Part shown: positions 1 to 14,690 of the stretch, piece by piece
Numbering within the stretch: the stretch's first letter is position 1
Layout: the number at the start of each line of letters is the position of its first letter
Assembly: GCF_021869535.1 (NCBI RefSeq)
Contig: NW_026262593.1
Location: 55,355,318-55,419,317, forward strand
Direction: 5' to 3'
Length of the DNA stretch: 64,000 bases
Source of the DNA: Mytilus californianus
Taxonomy: Eukaryota > Mollusca > Bivalvia > Mytilida > Mytilidae
The notes under the pieces: model-generated
Databases searched by the model: none
Seen by the model: only the letters and a program-made list of their open reading frames with translations
Told to the model about the DNA's origin: nothing
Program-made: the position numbers and the translations under genes

Positions 1-2320
<2,320 letters not shown>

Positions 2321-2415
2321 TAGACAGGTGATATAACATATAATTTTACTCTAAAGTTTGTTGGATTACAACAAGTATTTTTTGTCTTGTCTTGTCAAAG
2401 TCATGGAGGAGAGAC

Positions 2416-2812
2416 TTAAGGATGTTCGCTACTCTGTTTCAAAATAACAAGCTTTTTAAAAGACTGTTATAAAATGATAGTATATGAATAATGGAACCAA
2501 GAAAGCAGAAAAAAATGAAGGGTCCGTGTGCTTGTTTTCGAGATATAAGCCTTTGAAAATTTGGGGGGAAATGATTCTCTCTAGATTTTTCATACATTTA
2601 ACATCAGCACCTTTTTTCTTTCAAAACAACGAAAAAATAATAAGGATTTTATAAGATTTTCAAATATGGCTTTTCAAACTATATGTAATAAAATTATGAA
2701 AAGAAAAGTAGGGGTTAGTGGACAAAATTATTTAATGGCCAAACATGGATAAAACCAGAGGATTCCGAAAATCTGGCAAAAATTCAAAAACAAGAGGAGC
2801 GAACATCCTTAA
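2416..2812. mobile_element. TTAA-flanked MITE, copy 1 (piggyBac-like ends)
   Basis: The element starts TTAA-GGATGTTCGCTACTC and ends GAGGAGCGAACATCC-TTAA, so it has inverted ends of about 15 bp inside a TTAA duplication. A second, diverged copy lies at 4668-5020. It is 397 bp and non-coding. A TTAA target is typical of piggyBac-type transposases; that assignment is inference. Confidence 0.78.
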
Positions 2813-3084
2813 ATATGCAGTTTTAGATGATGACCCCAGCAGTTTTAATGGTTGTTAAAGTTGATTACATGTCTGTTGATTTAAGGGATCCACTAATTGT
2901 AGGTCATTGCTATTTGATTGGTAGTTTAATTAACATTTCCATGGAGATTATCTGAACCAACCTCCTCTGTCATGATCCATTGACTTTTTCATAGTATACA
3001 TGTTTCAATATTGCCATTCAAATTTTAGCATTTGAATCACTATGGTAAGTACATACTGGTGTGACATATATCTGTGTCAAAAGT

Positions 3085-3440
3085 TTAACTTGCCAAAGAT
3101 ACCAGGCTTATAATCCAGTATGCCAGACGTGTGTTAATCTACATAAGATGCATCAGTGGTGCTCAAATGAAAACATTTTTAAACCTTAAATTTACCGAAA
3201 ATGAACAAATCAATGATTATCCATGTCAACTCAAAAGTGCTGACTACTGGGTTGGTGATAACCTTGTGGACAAAACATCCACCAGCAGTGGCATCGATCC
3301 AGTATTTGTAAAAAGGATACCAGGTTTATAATTTTGAACACCCGAAATGTGATTTTGTTTACATTAGACTTATCAGTGGCGCTCTAATTTAAATAGTTGG
3401 AAGGCCAAGTTAGATACAAAGTTGTAGGGCTTTAAAACCC
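3085..3440 (+). repeat. Dispersed mussel-type repeat with a partial tandem second unit
   Basis: The sequence 'gataccaggcttataatcca' ... 'catcagtggtgctc' recurs as 'gataccaggtttataatttt' ... 'atcagtggcgctct' about 220 bp later, with 'gctgactactgggttggtga' between. I recognise it as a repeat common in mussel genes and flanks. A 66-codon open frame inside it is not a gene. Confidence 0.6.
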
Positions 3441-3885
3441 CCAAACAAGTTTGTGTTTGTTGTTGAAACAGTCTTATATTATTTTCAGCTACATTTGCTC
3501 ATTTTAGACGAAAATTGTTTTTGTCATGCATATTCTTCCTATGTAAAGCATTTTATTAAAGTAATGTTGAGCACTATATAACACAATATTTGTATCATAT
3601 AGATTACAGTTAATTCTGAAATAATTGTGTGCATATATCTTCATAATTGTTAAATAATGAACAAAAAGTGAGAGATTAATTATTTAGTTTACAGAAAATG
3701 CTTCATACAAATTATGCTATATACATTTAACTGTAAGATTTAAATTTTGCAACACCTATCATGTCACAAATGTCGCAATTATAAAAACGTAAAAAAAAGA
3801 TTTAGAGTTTTCAATATATTTATTCTATTACCAACACTATAATTCAGAAGGTTAAGACTATGAAATTGAAACTTAATCACAAATA

Positions 3886-4248
3886 CTGTAAATTAAGAAA
3901 TATTGAATGCATCTAATATTGCAATTTTTGAAGAATGGACAAAAATGCAAGAGTAATTATTGCGATTTAAGGAAGAGCTGCGTACAGATATATAAGATAT
4001 CAGAATGTGAGTTTATTATTGTAATACTTACCCAGCAGTATTATTCACATTAATATACGACTTTTGAATTCATGCACTTTCCAGTAAAATACCTATGTCA
4101 TAACGCTTATGTTATTATGTCAAGGTAAAACCCATAGTTTAATGACGTTGTTTGCGCTGATTGACCTCGGGTAAACTGGTGTAACTTGTTCATAAAAAAC
4201 TCTTGAGACTTGTGTATAAAAACCTTTAAATATTTTCTGAATTTACAG
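3886..4248. mobile_element. TA-flanked MITE (CTGTAAATT ends), copy 1
   Basis: The element is flanked by TA and has ends CTGTAAATTAAGAAAT and ATTTTCTGAATTTACAG. The interior 'gacaaaaatgcaagagtaat' matches copy 2 at 6899-7090. A further degenerate relative may lie at about 3608-3750. A TA target suggests Tc1/mariner-type mobilisation (inference). Confidence 0.65.
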
Positions 4249-4667
4249 TAGTTTTATTTTTTCACAGAGGGAATTGGAAAGAACAATATGAACAGATCAA
4301 AAAGTTGTAAAGGGATTACCAATCAAAACTACATAATAATCAAAACTTACAGAACAGTTACCAAATATGGTTTCACCATAAGTGATATTCATGGAATTGG
4401 AAAGAACAATATGAATCTGATCAAAAAGTTATAAAGGGACAACTAATCAAAACCACATTACAACCAATACTCAGAGAACAATAACCAATATGGTTTCATT
4501 ATAAGTGATACTCATATTTACAGCAATGGTTTGAAATAACACAGTATTTGTTAATGATAGAACTGTTTGGTTATCTGATTGGCTGCTATATTTGTTAATG
4601 GGGATTGTTAAATATTTATATTGAGAGTATGTAGATTGTTTGCTAATGTGCATGTTCCCAATAATAA

Positions 4668-5020
4668 TTAAGGATGTTTGCTACTCTGTTTCAAAATAAC
4701 AAGAATGTTATAAATTGTTAATATATAAATAAAGGAACTGAAAAAGCAGAAAAAAATGAAGGGTCTGTGTCCTTGTTTTCAAAATATAAGCCATTGAAAA
4801 TTTGGTGGGGAATGATGCTCTCTAGATTTTTCATATATTTAACATTGGCACCTTTTTTTTTCAAAAACTTTGAAAAAAATAACAAGGATTTTATAGGATC
4901 TTCAAATTTGGCTGTTTAAATTATGTGGATTAGGGGGCAAAATTTTTAGTGGCAATACATGGATACAATCAGGGGATTCTGAATATCTGACAAAAAACAA
5001 GAGGAGCAAACATCCTTTAA
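4668..5020. mobile_element. TTAA-flanked MITE, copy 2 (same family as 2416-2812)
   Basis: The same ends are present (TTAA-GGATGTTTGCTACTC ... GAGGAGCAAACATCC-TTTAA) and the interior aligns throughout, for example 'aaagcagaaaaaaatgaagg' and 'tctctagatttttcata'. It is shorter than copy 1 by internal deletions. A poly-T run follows directly. Confidence 0.75.
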
Positions 5021-6898
5021 TTTTTTTTTTAATTTTGTAATTATCCTTTTTTATTATGACATCCAAAATCTATAATGATATTATCATATCAGTGGGACTC
5101 ATTATTGTTTTTATTCTATTTCTCAATATTTTGTTTTTAGAAATCCAAACAATTGTTTTGTGTTGGAATTATTTTTTTGGAACAAATTATAGTTTCACTA
5201 TATACTGGTAATCTTCTAGGATTTTATTTATTTTTGTAACTTTACATTATATTTGTACTCATTATAAATTGGCTTATAAAACTTTATACCATTGTACTAC
5301 TCCAGTGATAATTTGTATAGTATATGATTCTGTGATATGATTATGAATAATGAATGTAGTTTTTGTTTCACCTGCGACAGAATTTTGCAGAAGGTGAGTT
5401 ATAGGTGTTGCTTTTCCGGCATCATCAAGAATTTTAATGTTTTCTGCTTAAGTTAGTTTGATCGGAACTACTTTTAATAGAAGAATAAATAAGCAATGTC
5501 CATCAGATTGTCTTTTTTCTGAGTATTTCAAGACCTATCTCTGTGTCAATATTTTTTCTTAAAATTCATTTGTTAATCTCAAAATGACTTTTTTTATTTA
5601 AAAAAAAAGAGAAATAAAACATTCATGTGAAACAGAAATAAAATATTCTGTGTAACTTAGAAGCTTAGAATATATGTATGTAACATTGGCAGGATTATCA
5701 GCAAGGCAAGACAATGGCTGACATAAACGTTATAGTGATTTTACAGTTATGGCCCCTTGACGTAGATCTACCCCTCAAGCACAGATGTGATAAATATGAT
5801 ATTCTTCTGAGTGATGATGAAAAAAAAGTTTTTTTTTCTCATTTTCTATTTGAATACTATGTATTTATTTTGAATCTCATTAAATCTTGCATAATGTTTT
5901 TGATCTCCAATTTTTTAAGGAGTCACATTAGATCATTTTGCTAGAGTTTAATAGTTTTTAGTTTGAAAGCTTAAATCAAATTGTGTAGTTTTGTAGTTGA
6001 AATTTTGTACACATAACTTTATTATACTGCATAGCTTGTTTTGACAGTCAAAATTGCATGCTTGATGATGAGGCTTATTCCGAAAACATGTTGACAGTAA
6101 TATCATATTTATTTGTTCTTTATTGTTATTCAGACTTTTATTAGCAGTCGGGAGCCTGTTTCGCAAAAAATCTAATGGTAACAATAAATAGTTAGTTTTA
6201 CTGAAATGTTCATGAAATACAAGTATTTTTTCTCGTAAGAGTTTTTGTGAAATGAGTTCCAGAATCTTAAAACTGTCTTTTTTTTATAATAATAAAAAAA
6301 AAAACAATTGGTTAATTGTCATGATACAAAAATTGCATGACTTATAATAAATTATCTCTACTTATATTTCCAATTTAGAGGTATTTCAAGAAGTTGATGG
6401 CATGTGTATATCTATAGAACAGAAAAACTTATTGTTTCTTATCATACATTGTCATATGGCAACTCCACTGTAATAAAGAAGTAACATCATTGAACTATGA
6501 ATATTCTGAATAGCTGACACTTTAAATTCATTGAATACAAATTTGAATGATCTCATTAATTGTCACTGTTTGTTATTTAATTCTGTTTTTTGTTTAAGTT
6601 ACATATAAGAACTACACTTAGAAATCTAAGATTTACTGATATTATTCCAAGGTTCATGATATGGAGACTTGCCTTTTTTTTTGTAAGAAAAACTGGCTGA
6701 CTTCATTATTAAATATCATTTAAGTGACATCATAAGGAAATTTGTCATATATTAGTAATAAAATCAACTCACTAAGTGCTCAACTCATTTAGAGAACTAG
6801 TATTTCCATTTATTAGATATTCACCAAATCCATTGTCTGTGTGAATGTATGATTGGTGGACGGTTTTGCTCTAAACTAGTGCTTAGTACTGTAAATTC

Positions 6899-7090
6899 AG
6901 AAATTATTGCATGCATTTATTATTGTGATTTTTGCATAATGAACAAAAATGTGAGATTAATTATTGCGATTTTTGCAAAAACTGCCTACATATATATCTG
7001 TTAGATATTAGAATGCAAGTTATTATTGTAATACTCACCCAGTCACATTATTTGCATTAATAAAAACCACAATAATTTCTGAATTTACAG
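6899..7090. mobile_element. TA-flanked MITE (CTGTAAATT ends), copy 2
   Basis: The inverted ends are CTGTAAATTCAGAAATTATT at the left and AATAATTTCTGAATTTACAG at the right. They are a near-perfect 20-bp inverted repeat, flanked by TA at 6897-6898 and 7091-7092. The element is 192 bp and non-coding. Confidence 0.75.
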
Positions 7091-7189
7091 TATTGTGAAG
7101 TCTGTCAGATTTCATACTTTGGAGCTGATAGCTATAATTATTGTTAGATATTTTGAAATTTGTAGAATTGTTTGATTTAAATATTATAT

Positions 7190-7393
7190 GTTATTCAGGT
7201 CTCAGACATGGTATGTAATGTGACATTCCCGGCTTAGAGTTTATACTCCCTGAGCCGAAGGTAACTACAGGGTAAAAAAAAAAAAAAACATTGTTTGTAC
7301 CCCGGCAGTTTCCTGAATATTTTCAGCTCAGGGATTATAAACTCAAAGCCAGGAATGTCACATTATATACCCTTTCTAAGACCTCAATAACAC
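7190..7393. mobile_element. Foldback element with arms of about 65 bp
   Basis: The left arm (about 7190-7255, with 'gtaatgtgacattcccggct') is complementary to the right arm (about 7326-7393, with 'agccaggaatgtcacattat'). They are separated by about 70 bp that hold an A15 run. A 40-bp direct duplication (7148-7187 and 7405-7444) flanks the palindrome. Confidence 0.75.
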
Positions 7394-7689
7394 ATTATAT
7401 CATAATATTTGGAAATTTTTAGAATTGCTTGATTTGAATATTCACTAACATTTAATTTATCATTATATCAGGGTATTTATTTATAGAAAAATTGTTTAAG
7501 TGATAATAAAACAATAAAATGTATACAAACTTGTCTGTTATAGTTCTTTATTATTATATACCATGCTTGACTTTTTATATGCCTGTCAAAGAGATGATGG
7601 TATACAGAAGTCTGTTCATCAATCTGTATGTCAACATGTCATACAATAACCCAAATTTGCAGTAACCAATTGTCGTGAAATTTTTATAC

Positions 7690-8040
7690 GACTGCAAAAA
7701 AATTTTGTGGTCGTATATTGGTATGACGTTGATTTTCGCACTCTAACTTTAGTTTAAGTGAATGGATCTTTTTGAAATTTGACCATAAGGTTAAATACCA
7801 CAAAAGGAAGGTTGGGATTGATTTTGGGGGTTATGGTACCAACAGTTAAGGAATTAGGGGCCAAAAAGGGGCCAAAAATAAGCATTTTCTAGTTTCCAGA
7901 CAATAACTGTGGAACGGTGTATGGATCTCTCTGAAATTATACTACAAGTTTCCATACCACAAAGGGATGGTTAGGATTTGCTTTGGGGGGTTATGGCTCA
8001 AACGGTTTAGGAATTAGGGGCAAAAAAGGGGGAAAAACAA
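7690..8040 (+). repeat. Mollusc-type tandem repeat, two units of about 170 bp, with a hairpin head
   Basis: Bases 7688-7722 form an inverted head ('tacgactgcaaa' ... 'gtggtcgtat'). Two diverged units follow, each containing 'ggatctttttgaaatt' or 'ggatctctctgaaatt', then 'gggttatgg', then 'ggaattaggggc'. I recognise this as a repeat widespread in mussels. It is non-coding. Confidence 0.7.
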
Positions 8041-8079
8041 GGTTGTTCTGGTTAATGGACAAATACTTTAGTACAAAAC

Positions 8080-8155
8080 ATAATTTAAAGCAGTGTAAGG
8101 GAGATAAATCAAATACATCATTGAAATTATCTCCCTTACACTGCTTTTAAATTAT
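8080..8155. repeat. Long hairpin 1 (28-bp stem)
   Basis: The left arm 'cagtgtaagggagataa' and its extension to 8080 pair with the right arm 'ttatctcccttacactg' (8127-8155), with one bulged base and a loop of about 19 nt. It is followed 30 bp later by a second copy. Confidence 0.85.
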
Positions 8156-8185
8156 GTATAAAGTAATGGTTAATAAACAATAAAG

Positions 8186-8261
8186 ATAATTTAAAACAGT
8201 GTAAGGGAGGTAATCCAAATACAACATTTTGGTTACTTCCCTTACACTGCTTTTAAATTAT
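8186..8261. repeat. Long hairpin 2, tandem copy of the first
   Basis: The left arm (8186-8216, 'cagtgtaagggaggtaatcc') pairs with the right arm (8231-8261, 'ggttacttcccttacactg'). Stem sequences are shared with 8080-8155, but the loops differ. The period between the hairpins is about 106 bp. Confidence 0.85.
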
Positions 8262-8639
8262 GTTTAAAGAAATGCATATTTATAAAGGAAGACCAGTAAA
8301 AATATCTGCAAATGTTGCATCTTTTTTTTTTACAAAAAAATCCATATGAAAGATTTGACACTATATTTTTAATTCTATTATAAAAAAGATTAAGTTAGCA
8401 CTATGGTAAATTTAAATGGGTAATTATGGTTGCCAACTCCATTGGAAATTTGAATTGAGATTATGGCCATATCTTGAGGGAAAGAATTTTTTGGGGGAAA
8501 AAAGGGGGAGGGGATAAAAAGAAATTGTGGGGGGTCAATTTTTTTCTCATTTCAGATTTCAGAAATTAAAAAGAATTATTCTTCAAATATTATTTTTTTT
8601 TCAAATTTCAAATATTGAAAAATTTCAAGAAGTAATCTT

Positions 8640-10110
8640 TAATTGCACAGTATGGCGCATTAGATTTGTAAAATCTTTGATCACATTTATTTATTTGTTA
8701 TGCCGAATCTAACAGTGTATTTAGATTTTTAATTTTGGGTCCAGTTTTCAAATTGGTCTACATTAAGGTCCAAAGGGTCCAAAATTAAACTTTGTTTGAT
8801 TTTAGCAAAAATTGAATATATGAGGTTCTTTGATATGCTGAATCTAAACATGTATTTAGATTTTTGATTTTTGGCCCAGTTTTCAAGTTGGTCCAAATTG
8901 GGGTCCAAAATTTAACTTTGTTTGATTTCAACAAAAATTGAATATATGGGGTTCTTTGATATGCTGAATCTAACCATGTATTTAGATTTTTTATTTGTGG
9001 ACCCCGTTATCAAATTGGTCTTCATTAAGGTCAAAAGGGTCCAAAATTAAACTTTGTTTGATTTCATCTAAAATTGAATTATTGAGGTTCTTTGATATTC
9101 CAAATCTAACCATGTATTTAGATTTTTAATTTTGGGTCCTGTTTTTTAAATTGGTCTACATTAAGGTCCAAAGGGTCCAAAATTAAACTTAGTTTGATTT
9201 TTTAACAAAAATTGAATTCTTGGGGTTCTTTGATATGCTGAATCTAAACAAAGTGTTTAGATTTTTTATTATGGGCCCAGTTTTCAAGTTGGTCCAAGAT
9301 AGGGTCCAGTATTTAAACTTTGTTTGATTTCAACAAAAATTGAATATATGGGGTTCTTTGATATGCTGAATCTAAACATGTATTTAGATTTTTGATTATG
9401 GGCTCAGTTTTCAAGTTGGTCCAAATTGGGGTCCAAAATTAAACTTTGTTTGATTTCAACAAAAATTGAATATATGAGGTTCTTTGATATGCTGAATCTA
9501 ACCATGTATTTAGATTTTTTATTTTGTAGGCCCCGCTATCAAATTGGTTCATATTGAGGTCAAAAGGGTCCAAAATTAAACTTTGTTTGATTTCATCAAA
9601 AATTGAATTATTGGGGTTCTTTGATATGCCAAATCTAACCGTGTTTTTAGATTTTTAATTTGGGTCCCGTTTTTTAAATTGGTCTTCATTGAGGTCCAAA
9701 GGGTCCAAAATTAAACTTAGTTTGATTTTAACAAAAATTGAATTCTTGGGGTTCTTTGATATGCTAAATCTAAACATGTGTTTAGATTTTTGATTATGGG
9801 CCCAGTTTTCAAGTTCGTCCAAGATAGGGTCCAGTATTTAAACTTTGTTTGATTTCAACAAAAATTGAATATATGGGGTTCTTTGATATGCTGAATCTAA
9901 ACATGTATTTAGATTTTTGATTATGGGCCCAGTTTTCAAGTTGGTCCAAATTGGGGTCCAAAATTTAACTTTGTTTGATTTCAACAAAAATTGAATATAT
10001 GAGGTTCTTTGATATGCTGAATCTAACCATGTATTTAGATTTTTTATTTGTAGGCCCCGCTATCAAATTGGTTCATATTGAGGTCAAAAGGGTCCAAAAC
10101 AAAACACAAA
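8640..10110 (+). repeat. Tandem array of about 11 units of 126-138 bp with a four-unit higher-order period
   Basis: The landmark 'gaatctaa(a/c)cat' recurs at about 8706, 8841, 8967, 9103, 9241, 9369, 9495, 9632, 9767, 9894 and 10020. Each unit also carries 'gggtccaaaattaaactttg', 'caaaaattgaat' and 'gttctttgatat'. Spacings run 135, 126, 136, 138, 128, 126, 137, 135, 127, 126, so units four apart are the most alike (period about 526 bp). It is non-coding. Confidence 0.9.
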
Positions 10111-10399
10111 TGTTCGTTTTGATAAAAAGTAAGCTCCCTTAGGATTTTGAAAATTTTCTTGCATGTCATTCTGGAGTTATGGATACTTAACTGCTAGATG
10201 CTTATTTGTTCACATCTACCTTAACTTGAGTATGCTTGGATTGATTAACTGGAAACTGTACATAATTGTTGAAATTAGTTAAAGTAAGATGCCATTCCAT
10301 TTTGAAAAAATTCTTATAAGTCTTCAAGATTTACTGCTCTCTAACTGTCAGATTAATAAAGTACATTCCATTGATATAAGCAGAGTTGTATTAGATACA

Positions 10400-12300
10400 A
10401 AATAAAAGATCAACTGAATTGGCAGACTAATGGGGAAACAGATGTGATCAACATGATATTCCAACGAGTGATTTTGAACAAAACATGGATATTTTTTCAC
10501 ATTTTTCCTGCAGGTATTTTAATGCTGTGTGGTTCATCAAGACTGACATTATGTGTTTGATATTTTTGTTTACAAATCAAATTAAATGCAAAGTTGTGCT
10601 ATCATTTTGCTATAGTTTTATAATTTTAATTTGAAGGCAAAAATTAAATGGTGTAGTTTAAATTTTATACTTATAATTTTGCATTATACTCTATAGCTAG
10701 TTATGACAGTCAAAATTGCATACATGATAATGCAGCAGACACATGTTTTTATCATAAACAACTCCATTGTTACAGTAATAAAAATGTAACACCATTAAAG
10801 AGTCAGTAGATAATCACAAAAATACATTGTCTGTGTGAATATCTACTTTGTGGAAAGTTCTGCTCTTAACATCTTAGAGTCGATCATATTTCATACCTAT
10901 ACTAATTGTCAGGTAAAAAAGGATAGAACTGTTTTGGTTTAAATATTCTTAATAATTAATTTATTACTGTATCAAGGTATTTATCTATACAGTAAATTGT
11001 TTAAATGATAATAAAACAATGAAATATATACACACTTGTCTGTTAAATCTCTTTATAGTTATATACTTTTCTAGACTTGTTAAAGTAGTAACCTTGTAAG
11101 GTACTTATAACTAGACGAACATGAATTTAAATTTGGCACAACCAACTACACTATTTGTTTTCTTTTACCGATATGTAATTTAATAAATACACAATGAAAG
11201 TTGTTTCAAAATTAAAGTTTATTGATTTCCTGGCCCAATATGTAAGTGTTTGCTTTTGACCTCATTTGGATTTTGTTGTCCTTAGTCGTTACTTATAAAC
11301 TTTTAAAATATTTGTTTCATGAATTTTTAAATACATCTACTACAACACAGAATGTGTCCTTGGAACCGAGGTGCTTGTGTCTGTTTAATGGAGGAAAAGG
11401 TTGTGATTTTTATTTTTAGAGTAAAATAAAAATTTGGTTCTAGTTTTGGATAAAAAAAACTACTGGGAACCATCTTCTGCAAGCTGCTATGGATACATTT
11501 GCAACTATGTGTATGTTAATAAGCACCAACCAACTAATGTAAGTATCTTATCAAGAGGCACACCGAATAATTCCAAAACAGAAAATATCAAATTTGAACT
11601 CAATCTGTGTTCAGTAAACCCTAAAGATATTCCCAAATTACATTTAGAAGGAATTGAAATCATAGGTTATTTTGTATTAATTTTCATTTTTCAATTCATT
11701 TACTAGACACTTTTTTGAGAACTTATTATCAGCATCATCTTCCCGGAGAATGTTCTGATAAACTTTGAAGACTCCTCAATTTCTCAAGTGTTTGAAGGGG
11801 AGATAACTTTTTGCCACTACATTTTCCACTGTATCTCCCAGTTAATACAATATCCCAGGGCTTGCATTTCTTGTCATGATTTACTTGATAAGAAGTTGCT
11901 GATTATTATAATATTATTTCATAGAAACATAGGATAAAAATTTTAGTGAGCATCACAGGCGTTTCTGGTTAATTTTCATCAATAAAGTTTAAGATCACTA
12001 AGCTCTGGCAAAGAAATAACACATTTGAGAGCATGAGGGCCTTAACGGTTTTATATAAAAAAAAATGTTTTTAAAGTCCATTTACTTGGGAATTTGACAC
12101 AGCCTTTAAATAAAATGCTACGAGAAAAGATTTTTTATATACACAAAAGCTTTTAATTTATAGACGAGGTTATATGTAAGTAACCCATTTTTTCAGCAGT
12201 ATTTATGAAATATTGGTAATCTTTCCTTGGAAGATTAAACTTTAAAGCTGAAAAGAAAAAATGTGACATTGCACTTTATACTTTTATGCTACTTTTATGC
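10400..12300. repeat. Segmental repeat copy 2 of 3 (non-coding)
   Basis: 10.68-11.29 kb aligns with 14.75-15.45 kb ('gtaacaccattaaagagtca', 'tcatacctatactaattgtc', 'cttgtaaggtacttata'). 11.32-12.26 kb aligns with 26.18-27.15 kb ('catctactacaacacagaat', 'agaaataacacatttgagag'). The 90-codon open frame at 11434-11706 is not kept in the other copy, so I do not call it a gene. Confidence 0.7.
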
Positions 12301-13430
12301 CACTAGCAAGTTGATACTGAAATAAGAATATTGCCCTTGATAATCCAACGTAATTTCGACTTCAATATCCTGTTTGAGTGGTCTTTCTTATTACACTTGT
12401 AGGTCGTTGCTGGTTGCTACAGATTGATTTTTTCTGAGAGTTCAGCTTTCATAAGCTTTTGATTAGGAAGTTTAAATATGTCCATTATGTTTTATTTTTT
12501 TGTTAAAGAACATTGTTTCTTTTTTTTAACCATGCCTCCTACTGGGTATTTGATATTTTTTTCATTTCCGTTTTTCGAGTATCTGATTATTAGAATGTTA
12601 TTAGAGGCAAAAAAAAAAAAACAACCTTAAAAAGACAATATTTTTGATTATTTACATGTGAATAATTTTTTCTATTGTTAATTTTTGTATGTAAGAAAAT
12701 ATTAAATTTGATGTGGCTTGACTAATAAAATTCTGGACTAGGTTGCAGAAAGCGTCAATTGAATCTGTTGAATTTGTATTAAATTTATATAATTAGTTGA
12801 CACTTAAAATTTAAACGTTTCTTATTGAACGTTTGTGCAATCCTGTCCACGTACACTATATTGTATAAGTGTCTCATTTCATATTTCGACTGTTTAAAAC
12901 TACGAAGATAGAAACATTATTCGGAGAATGACTGTCAACTGAAAAGAACGAATATCTAAACACAGTAAGCAACAACGTAGTGTGCACACATATTTTCCTG
13001 GAGCTTGAGCAATGTCTACTGTGACAAGAAAACCGAAGTTATTCTTTATAATAACCGACAAGTATATTTAATACTTAATACAACGCGTATAAGTTAAACA
13101 TTATTGACGGATGAACTTTCTTAATCAGCAGATATATTTTAGACTAATTTGAAGTTTTCGAACTTAAAGCTATTAACGATTTTTGTTTTAATCATATTGA
13201 CACTTAAATTAAGAACCATCTTAGATTCATTTTTTAAGCATATGTTTTAAAGGGTGTCCACTTACGCAATCAAATTTGTATAAGGAAGTTGTAGTAGTAG
13301 GTCACAACGGGGAAGCACCAACACATTTTGTCGCAAACCCGATGAGTCAAACTCTAGAACTACGAATTAAGTGAAGTGATGATGTTGATTATTTACCTGA
13401 AGTGCAGCGTATAAACGAAAGGACTCCCTT
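12300..13430. other. AT-rich stretch, nothing recognised
   Basis: No coding frame, RNA gene or clear repeat was seen. It has several short A and T runs and lies between segmental copy 2 and the GTC-rich element. Confidence 0.5.
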
Positions 13431-13433
13431 TCA

Positions 13434-13531
13434 ATGAATGTTGCGCGTACTCGATTTTTGTCGACCCTGCGACTTTTGACTTTTGTCGCAAAAGCGAGAC
13501 ATAGCAATCCTACATTCCGTCGTCGGCGTCG

Positions 13532-13563
<32 letters not shown>

Positions 13564-14060
13564 TTCGTCGGCGGCGGCGGCGGCAGCGGCGTCCACAAAT
13601 ATTCACTCTGTGGTTAAAGTTTTTGAAATTTTAATAACTTTCTTAAACTATCCTGGATTTTTACCAAACTTGGACAGAAGCTTGTTTATGATCCTAAGAT
13701 AGTATCTAGAAATAAATTTTGTAAAAATAAATCCTGTTTTTCCGTATTTTACTTATAAATGGCTTTAGTTTTTCTGCCAGTTAACATATCATTCAATCTG
13801 TGGTTAAAGTTTTAAAAGTTTTAATAACTTTCTTAAACTATCCTGGATTTGTACCAAACATGGACAGAAGCTTGTTTATGATCAAAAGCTAGTATCTAGA
13901 AGGAAATTTTGTAAAAAGTTATTTCCTGTTTGTCGGTATATAACTTATAAATGGACTTGGTTTTTCTTCCAGTTAACATTACATACAGTCTGTAGTTAAA
14001 TTGTTGAGTCTGTGACTAGCAGCAAAAGTAGGCGAGACACTAGGTTCCGCGGAACCCTTA
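13434..14060 (+). mobile_element. GTC-rich composite element with tandem 190-bp units (pearl/Helentron-like architecture)
   Basis: In order there is a small palindrome 'tgcgacttttgacttttgtcgca', a GTC/GGC trinucleotide run (13518-13592), two units of 190 and 192 bp (13601-13790, 13791-13982; landmarks 'ctgtggttaaagtttt', 'ttaaactatcctggattt', 'ggacagaagcttgtttatga'), a stub of a third unit, and a terminal palindrome 'ggttccgcggaacc'. Arginine-rich frames on both strands are translations of the trinucleotide run. I recognise the family as a common mussel repeat. The link to pearl/Helentron elements is inference from layout. Confidence 0.7.
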
Positions 14061-14690
14061 CGATATTTTTGTAAAATTACGCTGGAAAAGAAGATCTGTT
14101 AGTGTTTGAAATTGTGCATAAGTGCATATTCATCCTCTGTTGAAGAAAAGCACGATGAATACATCTAAGTTAAATATTCTTTTCCTGTACTTCGTTATCT
14201 TCGTCTGTAAGCATTGAACATGAAAAGACATGTAAGAAAGTTAAAAAGAACATTTTTTGTCAAATTTTTAATTTAAAGCGTTGATTTTTACATCCCAAAA
14301 GGCCAAACATAGAGATGTTTGTGAAATTTGACAGCATTGTGTGGAATTCAACCAAATTTAGGTATCGGAAACATAGAGCTCTGGCTTCGACAAACTAAAT
14401 TTTCAATAAGTCAGAAATGTAAAATTTTATAACCAACATAAAGTGAAAATATCTTTCTTGTTCACGCATGCGCTCTATGTTTCCTGTCAAAGAAATTAAC
14501 GTAACATCACATGTTTTCATTGAATTTTCGTGGAAAATCAAAATGAATGCTATTGTGTCGTCAACAAAATTAATTGCATTGTTTATGAAGTTTATCACAA
14601 AATCATGTTGACAATTATGGACATGAAAATCATATCATAATATTTTTTTCTTTATTGTATATTTGGCTTTTGATACATTCAAACTTTTTT
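14060..14690. other. AT-rich stretch, nothing recognised
   Basis: No gene or repeat family was recognised between the GTC-rich element and segmental copy 3. Only short chance open frames are present. Confidence 0.45.

Larger units (their letters stand above)
5640..7570. repeat. Segmental repeat copy 1 of 3 (non-coding)
   Basis: Landmarks shared with the copies at 10.4-12.3 kb and 14.7-27.2 kb include 'gacagtcaaaattgcatgc', 'aagttgatggcatgtgtata', 'taataaagaagtaacatcat' and 'gataataaaacaataaaatg'. No reading frame is kept between copies. This copy also hosts the TA-flanked MITE (6899-7090) and a foldback (7190-7393). Confidence 0.65.

Noticed and set aside
8640-10110. CRISPR-like array
   Set aside because: Units are 126-138 bp and contiguous, with no short repeat and unique spacer pattern. 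The DNA is eukaryotic.
11434-11706. 90-codon frame on the + strand
   Set aside because: The duplicated copy at 26.3-26.6 kb does not keep the frame, and no domain is seen.
13367-13634. Poly-arginine open frames on both strands
   Set aside because: They are translations of the GTC/GGC trinucleotide run in a repeat element.
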